This document shows positions 7,168 through 13,391 of a stretch of 13,391 nucleotides of DNA, piece after piece. How positions within the stretch are numbered: position 1 is the first letter of the stretch; the number at the start of each line of letters is the position of its first letter. Origin of the DNA: JAZQLP01 sp045629205 (GTDB lineage: Bacteria > Bacillota > Clostridia > Oscillospirales > UBA644); the NCBI GenBank assembly GCA_045629205.1, contig JAZQQT010000135.1, forward strand, positions 1-13,391. The letters are read 5' to 3'. The position numbers and the translations under genes were made by a program. Under the pieces are notes generated by a model. It was not told the DNA's origin and did not search any database. It worked only from the letters and a program-made list of their open reading frames with translations.

Positions 7168-8054
7168 ACGTTTAAGCCCTGTTTTCTCATTTCATTAAGT
7201 AATTTTTCTTTATGAGCCTGTTCCATACATGTTAATGGGAGGCGCAGATAATCTTCACAATAACCGAGAGCTGCCATTGCCGCTTTTACGGGAATGGGAT
7301 TAACCTCCGAAAACAATGCGTTGATAAGAGGCAGAAGCTCCGTTTGAAGAGCAAGACTTTCTTTGATATTACCCTCCGAAAAGCTGCTGCAAATACGAGC
7401 AGCCTTATTGGGAACCACATTTGACAGAACGGAAATACATCCCTTTGCGCCTAATGCCATAAGCGGAACTATCTGGTCGTCGTTTCCCGAATACAAATCG
7501 AGTTTATCACCGACAAGCGCAACGGTTTCAACTATTTTTCCGATATTACCGTTTGCCTCTTTAAACCCGCTGATATTTGGATGATCGGCGAGCTCGGCAT
7601 ATGTTGCAGGTTCAATATTAACTCCGGTTCTGGAAGGGACATTATAAAGGATAACAGGTTTTGTGCTGTAATCGGCAATATCAGAAAACATTCTGACAAG
7701 ACCTTTCTGTGTTGCTTTATTATAATAAGGAGTAACAATAAGAACACCGTCTACACCGACTTCACAAGCATATTTTGTTAAATCCAATGCATAAGCCGTA
7801 TCGTTGGAACCGGTACCGGCAATAACAGGTTTTTTACCGGCTACACGTTCAACACAGAAACGGATACACTCTTTATGTTCATCATCGGTAAGGGTTGAAC
7901 CTTCGCCTGTTGTTCCGCATACTACAAGACCTCCGACATCGGAATTTATCTGATCATCGATAAGTCTTCCGAATGCCTGATAATCAACGCCTTTTGCGGT
8001 TAATGGGGTAATCAGGGCAGTTGCAATGCCCGTAAAAACTGTTTTTTTACTCAT
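7164..8054 (-). CDS. dapA: 4-hydroxy-tetrahydrodipicolinate synthase
   Basis: DapA condenses aspartate semialdehyde with pyruvate, the committed step towards diaminopimelate and lysine. The 296-residue (beta/alpha)8 protein shows GTTGEGST at 47-54, YNVPSRTG with Tyr137 and Arg142, and GFKEA with Lys165 as the Schiff-base lysine. The start at 8054 is supported by AAAGGA 9 bases upstream and by the family's usual length; a reading from 8099 would run through the leader terminator and can be discarded. It is the first gene of dapA-dapB-dapF-dapL, directly behind a lysine riboswitch. Many bacterial DapA enzymes are also inhibited by lysine, but that cannot be read here with confidence. Confidence 0.96.
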   Translation of the reverse strand: MSKKTVFTGIATALITPLTAKGVDYQAFGRLIDDQINSDVGGLVVCGTTGEGSTLTDDEHKECIRFCVERVAGKKPVIAGTGSNDTAYALDLTKYACEVGVDGVLIVTPYYNKATQKGLVRMFSDIADYSTKPVILYNVPSRTGVNIEPATYAELADHPNISGFKEANGNIGKIVETVALVGDKLDLYSGNDDQIVPLMALGAKGCISVLSNVVPNKAARICSSFSEGNIKESLALQTELLPLINALFSEVNPIPVKAAMAALGYCEDYLRLPLTCMEQAHKEKLLNEMRKQGLNV

Positions 8055-8081
8055 TTCTTTCAATCCTTTCGGTGGAGCCCG

Positions 8082-8110
8082 AAAAAAAGCCGATAGCATA
8101 AGCTACCGGC
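8082..8110 (-). terminator. Intrinsic terminator in the dapA leader (riboswitch expression platform)
   Basis: On the minus strand GCCGGTAGC (8102-8110) pairs with GCTATCGGC (8089-8097), including one G-T pair, around a 4-base loop. Seven T residues follow at 8082-8088. It lies between the aptamer and the dapA binding site, where it would stop transcription in the ligand-bound state. Confidence 0.9.
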
Positions 8111-8146
8111 GAATAACCGAATTATCGGATTCATTCTCGGGATAGC
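8102..8146 (-). promoter_or_regulatory. Antiterminator of the lysine riboswitch
   Basis: The 3' strand of aptamer helix P1 (GCTATC, 8141-8146) can pair with GGTAGC (8102-8107), the terminator's left arm. The structure continues inward with GAATGA/TTATTC and then CCGA/TCGG. This pairing excludes both P1 and the terminator, which gives the switch its two states. Confidence 0.75.
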
Positions 8147-8302
8147 TCTCCGCATTTTTTATGCGACAGTACGACGGATATTATCCGTAATACCGGCAAG
8201 ACTTTTCGCCTCAGTCAGCCTCGGCGCTTATCCCTTTTGCAGTGATATAAGCCATGCGAAGACCTTTAAATCACGGCTACTCTTACTAAGCGCACCTCTA
8301 TC
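8141..8302 (-). promoter_or_regulatory. Lysine riboswitch (L box) aptamer
   Basis: Reading leftward, the conserved L-box pieces come in order: P1 strand GATAG, AGAGGTGCGC, the AGTA segment, AAGGGATAAGCGCCGAGG, GGCTGACTGAGGCG, TACTGTC, and the closing GGAGAGCTATC. P1 forms between 8298-8302 and 8141-8145. The total of about 160 bases fits the family. Lysine binding stabilises P1, frees the terminator at 8082-8110 and lowers expression of the four dap genes. No lysA is linked here, so the regulated product in this operon is meso-diaminopimelate. Confidence 0.95.
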
Positions 8303-8314
8303 ATAGATGTTGAG

Positions 8315-8343
8315 ATTATATCACCACAGATTTACTCAGTCAA
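8315..8343 (-). promoter_or_regulatory. Promoter of the dapABFL operon
   Basis: On the minus strand TTGACT (8338-8343) and TATAAT (8315-8320) are 17 bases apart. Transcription would start near 8308, just before P1 of the riboswitch. A 12-base palindrome, AAACTGCAGTTT, sits at 8349-8360 just upstream of the -35. Confidence 0.85.
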
Positions 8344-8399
8344 GAGATAAACTGCAGTTTTACAAATAATTCATAAAAAATCGGATAAAACACGAAAAA

Positions 8400-8912
8400 C
8401 TACAGTATTTCCACTGTTTCATCGAGCGGTTTGCGCTTCTGATGATTCTCGGAGGGTTTTGCATCCGTTGCAGCATGTCCCGTAACAAGAATAACCGCAG
8501 GGACAAGATTTTCCGGCAAATCAAAATTATATCTGACTTTTTCCGGATCAAACCACATTACCCATGTTGTGCCTACACCGATAGAAGAAGCTGAAAGCAT
8601 CATATGCGTGGCGATGATGGAAGCATCAGTCTGACCGCTGTCGGCGCCGTCGAAAGGACGTTTCCATGATATGTCGGTATCATAACAAATAAGGAACGCA
8701 GTCTTTGTATCATAATCACACTCAGTGCACTTTTTAAGATTTGCAAGAGCATCTTTTGTCTTTAATACAAAAATACGCTGCGGTTGCTGATTCTTTGCGG
8801 TCGGCGCAGCCCTGCCCGCCTCAAGTATAACGCCGATCTCATCTGAAGATAAAGGGGTACCGTCAAACTTTCTGACAGAAAATCTGTTTTTTACAAGTTC
8901 CGAAAAATCCAT
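8400..8912 (-). CDS. Nitroreductase family protein
   Basis: This is a small FMN-dependent oxidoreductase of the nitroreductase superfamily; the physiological substrate cannot be predicted. The 170 residues contain the N-terminal FMN-phosphate motif NRFSVRKF (9-16, Arg10, Ser12, Arg14), AGRAAPTAKNQQPQ in the next helix, GVGTTWVMWFDPE in the second half and the ending GH...KRKPLDETVEIL typical of the short clostridial members. The start at 8912 is one base beyond the GH127 stop, with GGAGG inside that gene's last codons, so the two are translationally coupled. No terminator is visible between its stop and the dap promoter, so transcripts may run on into the riboswitch region. Confidence 0.88.
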   Translation of the reverse strand: MDFSELVKNRFSVRKFDGTPLSSDEIGVILEAGRAAPTAKNQQPQRIFVLKTKDALANLKKCTECDYDTKTAFLICYDTDISWKRPFDGADSGQTDASIIATHMMLSASSIGVGTTWVMWFDPEKVRYNFDLPENLVPAVILVTGHAATDAKPSENHQKRKPLDETVEIL

Positions 8913-8913
8913 A

Positions 8914-10809
8914 TCAATCCTCCGTTTTTACAACGATCGGTTTTACAAGGGGCATCTCAGTCATTCTGAGGTTGGTGCATCCGTAAGGAATCATCTTGAT
9001 TTTTTCTTCTTCTCCGAGTTTTGTCAAATCAGGAATTCCGGCAGAATTCTTAATTTCAGACCATTCAAGTTTACGCGCATTGACCCGGATTTCAACAGGA
9101 GGTGTTTCGGGAGAGAAAATATAATCGACATCCATATCGTTTTCTTTTATTTCTACAGGGAAAGAAGAGCTGCTCCATCCGCAGAAAGCATACTTCCAAT
9201 CGGATACCGGAATAACCGAATAATCAAGATAGGGAGCCGAATACATTGATTTTTCCGCAGGTATCCATCTTTCATCAACAGGCATTGAATAAAGGAGAGG
9301 GCCTCTGTTAAGAACATACCATCCACTCGGTCTGCTTTCAAGTTTGAAAGATGATTTTAACGAAACGGTTATAACGGTTGTGCCTTCCCATGTTCCTTCA
9401 AGTTTATAGAATTTACCCCTCGGAGCAAAATATTTACGTCCATCCGCAGTTATCTCAGCAGAATCAACCCAACCAGGAATACGTAAATAAAGAGGAAAAC
9501 TAAATGGCGAAGACGGAGCAACGGTAATTTTGACTGTATCACGGAAAGGATACATTCCGTCTACAGAGACACGAACCTGAAGACCACGGACATCAGTAGT
9601 TATATCACACGGAATATAAGAAGAAATCGCAAGCCCCTCATCAGATTCTGACTTTCCTTTATATCTTAAAACCGAGTTCATAAAGAACTTGGGCCAACCC
9701 TGGCTGAAATTCGCAGTGCAACATCCGTAATTCGGTTCAACACCGAACATATTGGATTTGCCGTCATTGGTTCCCCACGGATGATCCGAAAATTCTCCGC
9801 ATTTAATCTGATTAACCTGCTGATCATATTGATGAGACATCATATCGGGTGATATGGATGCAGGAAGAGCATTGAAAGCGACTCTTTCAAGCCTGTCTGC
9901 CCATTTGATATCTCCGGTTATATTATACATCGTTTCAAGTGAATACATATATTCGACTACAGCGCAGAGTTCTGTTCCTCTTACGGGATTTGTTCCGCGA
10001 AGAGTTTCATCACCCGACATCATACCTGTCGCCTGACCATGATATTTATCGAGAACAGCCTGCATTTTCTCTGTTTCGTCAATATATTTTTTATCTCCGG
10101 TTATACTGTAAAGTAAACCGCCGATTTTTATTGACATTGCAGTATTTACGACATGGTTATAGTATTCCCATCTCCATGGTTCCGGACCTTCGATCTTATA
10201 GGGCCAATCGGAAGAATTAACGAACTCAAGCCAGTTGAAGCCGCAACATCTTACTTTGCAAATAAGCTTTGCGATCCATTCTTCGGGACGTCTTTCGTAA
10301 AGCCATAAGGCAGGAATAAGAAATTCGAACCATCTCATCTTACCCCAATCAACAAGCGGAGTTCCGTCGAGATGACGATCAAATGCCTTAAATGCACGAT
10401 AAAGAATATCCTCTACCCGAAAATCCCCTGTCATATCATACCAAACGGTAAATACCTTACAAAGGAGAATATATCCCCACATGTCGTAATGATCATGACT
10501 TTCGGGAACAAGCCAACCGTCCGGGCGCTGTCTTTTGATAATTTCTTCTATATAAAAAGTGGCAGTCTGAATAAGTTTGGAATCATTGAGAAGGAAAGCC
10601 ATGGGAATATATCCGTCAAGCCAGTAAGGAACACGTTCCCAACCTTCCCTGTCTCCGCCGATATATGCGCTGTCTTTTATATCCGGCCAGAATTCAGGCA
10701 AAGCACCCGAAAGGCCGTCTGCCTGAATACGGAGCTGCTTATAAGCCCAGCCTTTAAGACTGATGTCTTTTACAGAAAGCTGTTCAAAATAATTCTTTTG
10801 GATATTCAT
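8914..10809 (-). CDS. GH127-family (DUF1680) glycoside hydrolase, probable beta-L-arabinofuranosidase
   Basis: This family removes beta-L-arabinofuranose and related sugars from plant glycans and glycoproteins; the best-studied member is the Bifidobacterium HypBA1 enzyme. The 631-residue protein has an alpha/alpha-barrel-type N-terminal part (about 60-370) and a beta-rich C-terminal part. Zinc ligands and the nucleophile match the family: Glu280 and Cys282 in GTELCAVVE, and Cys363-Cys364 in YGCCTANFSQGWPKF. The start at 10809 has GAGGAG 6 bases upstream; a reading from 10893 would add 28 residues and overlap the UPF0340 gene. No signal peptide is visible, so it should act in the cytosol on imported oligosaccharides. 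No sugar transporter is nearby. The exact sugar specificity is uncertain because the family also includes other activities. Confidence 0.85.
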   Translation of the reverse strand: MNIQKNYFEQLSVKDISLKGWAYKQLRIQADGLSGALPEFWPDIKDSAYIGGDREGWERVPYWLDGYIPMAFLLNDSKLIQTATFYIEEIIKRQRPDGWLVPESHDHYDMWGYILLCKVFTVWYDMTGDFRVEDILYRAFKAFDRHLDGTPLVDWGKMRWFEFLIPALWLYERRPEEWIAKLICKVRCCGFNWLEFVNSSDWPYKIEGPEPWRWEYYNHVVNTAMSIKIGGLLYSITGDKKYIDETEKMQAVLDKYHGQATGMMSGDETLRGTNPVRGTELCAVVEYMYSLETMYNITGDIKWADRLERVAFNALPASISPDMMSHQYDQQVNQIKCGEFSDHPWGTNDGKSNMFGVEPNYGCCTANFSQGWPKFFMNSVLRYKGKSESDEGLAISSYIPCDITTDVRGLQVRVSVDGMYPFRDTVKITVAPSSPFSFPLYLRIPGWVDSAEITADGRKYFAPRGKFYKLEGTWEGTTVITVSLKSSFKLESRPSGWYVLNRGPLLYSMPVDERWIPAEKSMYSAPYLDYSVIPVSDWKYAFCGWSSSSFPVEIKENDMDVDYIFSPETPPVEIRVNARKLEWSEIKNSAGIPDLTKLGEEEKIKMIPYGCTNLRMTEMPLVKPIVVKTED

Positions 10810-10819
10810 ATTTATCTCC

Positions 10820-11365
10820 TCATAATAAATTATCATTATAAACTGCACGACTGCCGCCAGTAAACGGCAAACGTGTTCTTGCCGCCGTGACATTTGCTTC
10901 GCCTATTTTTGTGATTGTCAAACGAACGGGAACAGCGACACGGCGAAGATGCATTCCGATCAGTGTCCCTCCTATATCCAGTCCCGCATCGGCTTTTACG
11001 GAATCAACAGCAACAGGATAATTAAATCGGTTATATGCAGCAGTTGCAAAAGAACCACCCGCCTTAGGCTGCGGAACAACATTTACCATATTGTCCTTTG
11101 ATGCAATCTCGCGTTCCACTATAAGTGCTCTGTTAAGATGTTCACAACACTGAGCGGCAATATAAATTCCGAGCGGCTTTGTAACTTCATATATAGCATC
11201 AAATACAGCTGCTGATGTTTCGGGACTTGAATAAGTTCCCAAATTATGTCCGAGTATTTCAGATGAAGAACATCCGACCACAAGAATATCGCCTTTTTTT
11301 ATTCCGGACACATCAATAAGTTCTTTTACCGCTTCTTTAACGGATTTTTTATATTCTTCAATCAT
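10820..11365 (-). CDS. UPF0340 (DUF436, YwlG-like) protein
   Basis: A 181-residue cytosolic protein of the UPF0340/TIGR01440 family, widespread in Bacillota and of unknown function. Recognisable segments are GCSSSEILGHNLGTYSS near residues 31-47, the Cys-rich AAQCCEHLNRALIVERE and VNVVPQPKAGGSFATAAY. The length is normal for the family. It starts 8 bases after the alaX-like gene, with AGGGGAT just upstream, and its TGA overlaps the ribosome binding site of the GH127 gene, so it is embedded in the operon. Paired cysteines might hint at a metal or thiol role, but this is only a guess. Confidence 0.88.
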   Translation of the reverse strand: MIEEYKKSVKEAVKELIDVSGIKKGDILVVGCSSSEILGHNLGTYSSPETSAAVFDAIYEVTKPLGIYIAAQCCEHLNRALIVEREIASKDNMVNVVPQPKAGGSFATAAYNRFNYPVAVDSVKADAGLDIGGTLIGMHLRRVAVPVRLTITKIGEANVTAARTRLPFTGGSRAVYNDNLL

Positions 11366-11373
11366 GTAATCCC

Positions 11374-12531
11374 CTACTTGAATGATTCAAAAAATGAAAC
11401 AATAGTATTTTTATCTGCGGAACACCGTCCGGTTATCATAACATCACTGCCTCCGCTTTTTCCCGAAATAGCATTATTGATTTCAGACAATCTTCCTTTC
11501 AATTTAAGAGTCTTACTACCGATAACAAAAATATAACCTCCCGGATAAGACGAAAACGCTCCGCAAAGTCCGTTTGTTCTTTCCGTAAGTCCGTTAACAA
11601 GCGTTCTTAAATCATCGGAAGAAAAATCATCCTGAAACACACATATATTTGATGCCGGAATCTCAACATATCCAGCTATACTGGAAGCAAGTTTTTTTCT
11701 GACCTGTGTAAGTTGACGTTTCAGTTCTTCTGTGGATTCGACGAATGCCGTAAAAGCATTTGCCGATTCATTTACCGTGACTTTAAGATATTCGGCCACA
11801 GCCTTGCAATTCCTAAACTTGATTTCGTAATCACGAAGAGCGGCAAAACCGCAAAGCAAATGCAGACGTGTTCCGCCTTTCCAGTTTATTCTGTCGAGAA
11901 GTTTGACAATCCCCACCTGCCCGGTAGTGTTAAGATGCGGAGCACAGCAGGCGCAAACATCACAATCTTTAATTGTGACTATACGGACACGTCCGGTCAA
12001 CTCTTTTTTTGACCGATATTTAAGTAACAACAATTCATCCGCATTCGGAAAAGAAATTGTGACCGGCAAATCGGCGTAAACCGCCTCGTTAACTTTTTTT
12101 TCGAGCAGAGAGTATTCCGCATCGGAAAACGTTCCGTTGTAGTCGACGGTAACGAAATCCTTTCCCATATGAAATCCGACATTATCATATCCGAAAAGAG
12201 AGTGAACGACACCGGAAAGTATATGTTCCCCCGTATGTGCCTGCATTCTTGAAAAACGAAGATCACGGTTTACCGAACAAAAAACTTCCGTTCCGACAGC
12301 TAATTCGGACGAAATAACATGAACTATTTTTCCATTGCAATCCTTTACGAAAATAACATTATTTCCTCCGACAGTGCCCTCATCCGGTTCCTGCCCTCCT
12401 CCACCGGGGAAAAAAGCTGTTTTATCGAGGACGACATCATATGTTCCGGTTTCATTGAGAGCACACGAAATGACATTCGCGGAAAAATCGAAAATGCCCC
12501 CGTCTGTTTCATATATCTTCACTGTTTCCAT
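11374..12531 (-). CDS. AlaX-like alanyl-tRNA editing protein with DHHA1 domain
   Basis: AlaX proteins are free-standing relatives of the AlaRS editing domain that hydrolyse mischarged Ser- or Gly-tRNA(Ala). The 385 residues give, in order, the AlaRS second-additional-like part with GGGGQ at 43-47, the editing domain with the zinc residues HTGEH (His99, His103) and CCAPH (Cys195, His199), a probable coiled coil at about 262-285, and a C-terminal DHHA1 domain with GKSGGSD at 357-363. This layout is the long AlaX type. The start at 12531 gives a normal N-terminus; a reading from 12567 would add 12 residues and overlap the promoter. It is the first gene after a consensus promoter and leads UPF0340, GH127 and nitroreductase genes. 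I see no functional reason for that grouping. Confidence 0.88.
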   Translation of the reverse strand: METVKIYETDGGIFDFSANVISCALNETGTYDVVLDKTAFFPGGGGQEPDEGTVGGNNVIFVKDCNGKIVHVISSELAVGTEVFCSVNRDLRFSRMQAHTGEHILSGVVHSLFGYDNVGFHMGKDFVTVDYNGTFSDAEYSLLEKKVNEAVYADLPVTISFPNADELLLLKYRSKKELTGRVRIVTIKDCDVCACCAPHLNTTGQVGIVKLLDRINWKGGTRLHLLCGFAALRDYEIKFRNCKAVAEYLKVTVNESANAFTAFVESTEELKRQLTQVRKKLASSIAGYVEIPASNICVFQDDFSSDDLRTLVNGLTERTNGLCGAFSSYPGGYIFVIGSKTLKLKGRLSEINNAISGKSGGSDVMITGRCSADKNTIVSFFESFK

Positions 12532-12558
12532 AAATAACACCGTCCTAATCTCTTTGAA

Positions 12559-12587
12559 ATTATACAACCTTTAGCGAACCGTGTCAA
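12559..12587 (-). promoter_or_regulatory. Consensus promoter of the alaX-UPF0340-GH127-nitroreductase operon
   Basis: On the minus strand TTGACA (12582-12587) and TATAAT (12559-12564) both match consensus and are 17 bases apart. The leader of roughly 20 bases is too short for a riboswitch. This suggests strong, perhaps unregulated, transcription. Confidence 0.85.
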
Positions 12588-12612
12588 GCGCAGAAAAGAT
12601 TTTATTTAAGTA

Positions 12613-12641
12613 TTGATTTTTAACAATTAGAAAGATATAAT
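12613..12641 (+). promoter_or_regulatory. Promoter of the CobW-family gene
   Basis: TTGATT (12613-12618) and TATAAT (12636-12641) are 17 bases apart, about 43 bases before the start codon at 12685. It is divergent from the alaX promoter, with 25 bases between the two -35 boxes. I see no palindrome between them that would suggest a shared operator or a Zur site. Confidence 0.75.
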
Positions 12642-12684
12642 ATTAGAAAAACTTTTGTAAAAATGCAAATGCAGAGGTAAAGAG

Positions 12685-13391
12685 ATGATTAAAGTTGATA
12701 TTTTTTCCGGATTTTTGGGCGCAGGAAAAACAACGCTCATAAAAAAGCTTATTAAAGAAGCATACATCGGAGAAAAACTCGTTCTTATAGAAAACGAATT
12801 CGGTGATATAGGAATTGACGGCGGATTTATGAAAGAAGCCGGAATCGAAATAAATGAAATAAATTCCGGTTGTATATGCTGCAGCCTCGTCGGAGACTTC
12901 GGAAATGCATTAAAAAAAGTCATTAATGATTTTTCTCCGGAAAGAATTCTTATCGAACCGTCCGGAGTGGGAAAGCTGAGCGATATAATTAAAGCCGTTC
13001 AGAATGTTGACGACGAAAGACTTGTTCTCAACACTTTTGCAACTGTTGTTGATGCCGGAAAATGCAAAATGTATCATAAAAATTTCGGTGAGTTTTTTAA
13101 TAACCAAATTGAAAACGCATCATGCGTAATTTTAAGTCATACAGGCGGTCTTTCTCAGGAGAAACTTGATTCGGCAATCGAAACAGTTAAAGAATTGAAT
13201 CAGATTGCAACCGTTATAACCACTGACTGGGACAAGCTTACCGGAAAACAGATTCTTACGGCGATGGAAAAGAAGGATACTCTTCAGTCAGAGCTGGAAA
13301 AACTTAAAAACGAAGATGTCGAATACTGTGAAGAATGCGGACACGTTCACGCTCACGGAGAACATGATCACGATGATGATGACGATGATGA
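12685..13391 (+). CDS. CobW/COG0523 GTPase, probable metal chaperone, partial (3' end missing)
   Basis: Members of this G3E GTPase family insert or deliver metals such as zinc, cobalt or iron. The 235 codons present show Walker A GFLGAGKTT at 9-17, the ENEFGDIGID segment at 36-45, the metal-binding CICC at 63-66 and a Walker B-like LIEPSG at 89-94. The usual guanine-recognition motif (N/SKxD) is altered to SHTGG at 151-155. The visible C-terminal part has a CEEC pair (215-218) followed by a His- and Asp-rich tail beginning HVHAHGEHDHD, a likely metal-binding linker. AGAGG lies about 9 bases upstream of the start at 12685. The C-terminal CobW_C domain would lie past the window edge. The metal cannot be told from this sequence. 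Confidence 0.88.
   Translation, partial: MIKVDIFSGFLGAGKTTLIKKLIKEAYIGEKLVLIENEFGDIGIDGGFMKEAGIEINEINSGCICCSLVGDFGNALKKVINDFSPERILIEPSGVGKLSDIIKAVQNVDDERLVLNTFATVVDAGKCKMYHKNFGEFFNNQIENASCVILSHTGGLSQEKLDSAIETVKELNQIATVITTDWDKLTGKQILTAMEKKDTLQSELEKLKNEDVEYCEECGHVHAHGEHDHDDDDDD

Noticed and set aside
8055..8099. Upstream extension of dapA from 8099
   Set aside because: It would translate the leader terminator and adds 15 residues absent from the normal DapA length.
8349..8360. 12-base palindrome AAACTGCAGTTT as an operator of the dap promoter
   Set aside because: A single short palindrome with no second copy in the window; its position upstream of the -35 is only suggestive.
10810..10893. N-terminal extension of the GH127 protein as a membrane anchor
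   Set aside because: It overlaps the UPF0340 coding end, and a strong ribosome binding site precedes the internal ATG at 10809.
12588..12612. Shared operator, such as a Zur box, between the divergent promoters
   Set aside because: No palindrome or known regulator motif is visible in the 25 bases.
1..13391. CRISPR array, tRNA, rRNA or transposase
   Set aside because: No regularly spaced repeats, cloverleaf, rRNA body or transposase-like protein was seen in either strand.

Overview
The window looks like chromosome from an uncultured Gram-positive anaerobe, probably a gut member of the Clostridia (Bacillota), with the end of an apparent integrated mobile element at its left edge. The basis is strong GGAGG-type ribosome binding sites, near-consensus TTGACA-17-TATAAT promoters, a lysine riboswitch, the LL-diaminopimelate aminotransferase (DapL) route, a UPF0340 protein and a GH127 glycosidase. 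The taxonomic placement is an inference.

Layout. (1) 1-1003: element-like DNA. It has the 5' end of a small leftward gene (DUF1281/YubB-like), about 500 bases packed with hairpins, and about 300 bases with repeated TGCAAC motifs that run up to the 3' end of guaA. The 3' end of guaA is a known integration hotspot. (2) 1004-3201, leftward: a CofE-like gamma-glutamyl ligase followed by a GMP synthase that consists only of the ATP-pyrophosphatase part. (3) 3237-3372: divergent promoters. (4) 3399-4361, rightward: a family S66 LD-carboxypeptidase, ending at a hairpin shared with the convergent dap operon. (5) 4410-8343, leftward: promoter, lysine riboswitch with antiterminator and terminator, then dapA-dapB-dapF-dapL with overlapping ends. 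(6) 8400-12587, leftward: a consensus promoter, then alaX-like tRNA-editing protein, UPF0340 protein, GH127 glycosidase and nitroreductase, closely spaced. (7) 12613-13391, rightward: promoter and the first 235 codons of a CobW/COG0523 GTPase, cut by the window end.

How it works together. The clearest unit is the dap operon. It takes aspartate semialdehyde to meso-diaminopimelate through DapA, DapB, DapL and DapF, and transcription stops at the leader terminator when lysine is high. The neighbouring LD-carboxypeptidase acts on diaminopimelate-containing peptides in many bacteria, so the two may be linked through wall turnover. The remaining genes are housekeeping or accessory functions without one obvious shared pathway. 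I do not see a clearly new defence or mobile system. The least explained stretch is the hairpin-rich DNA at 111-602.
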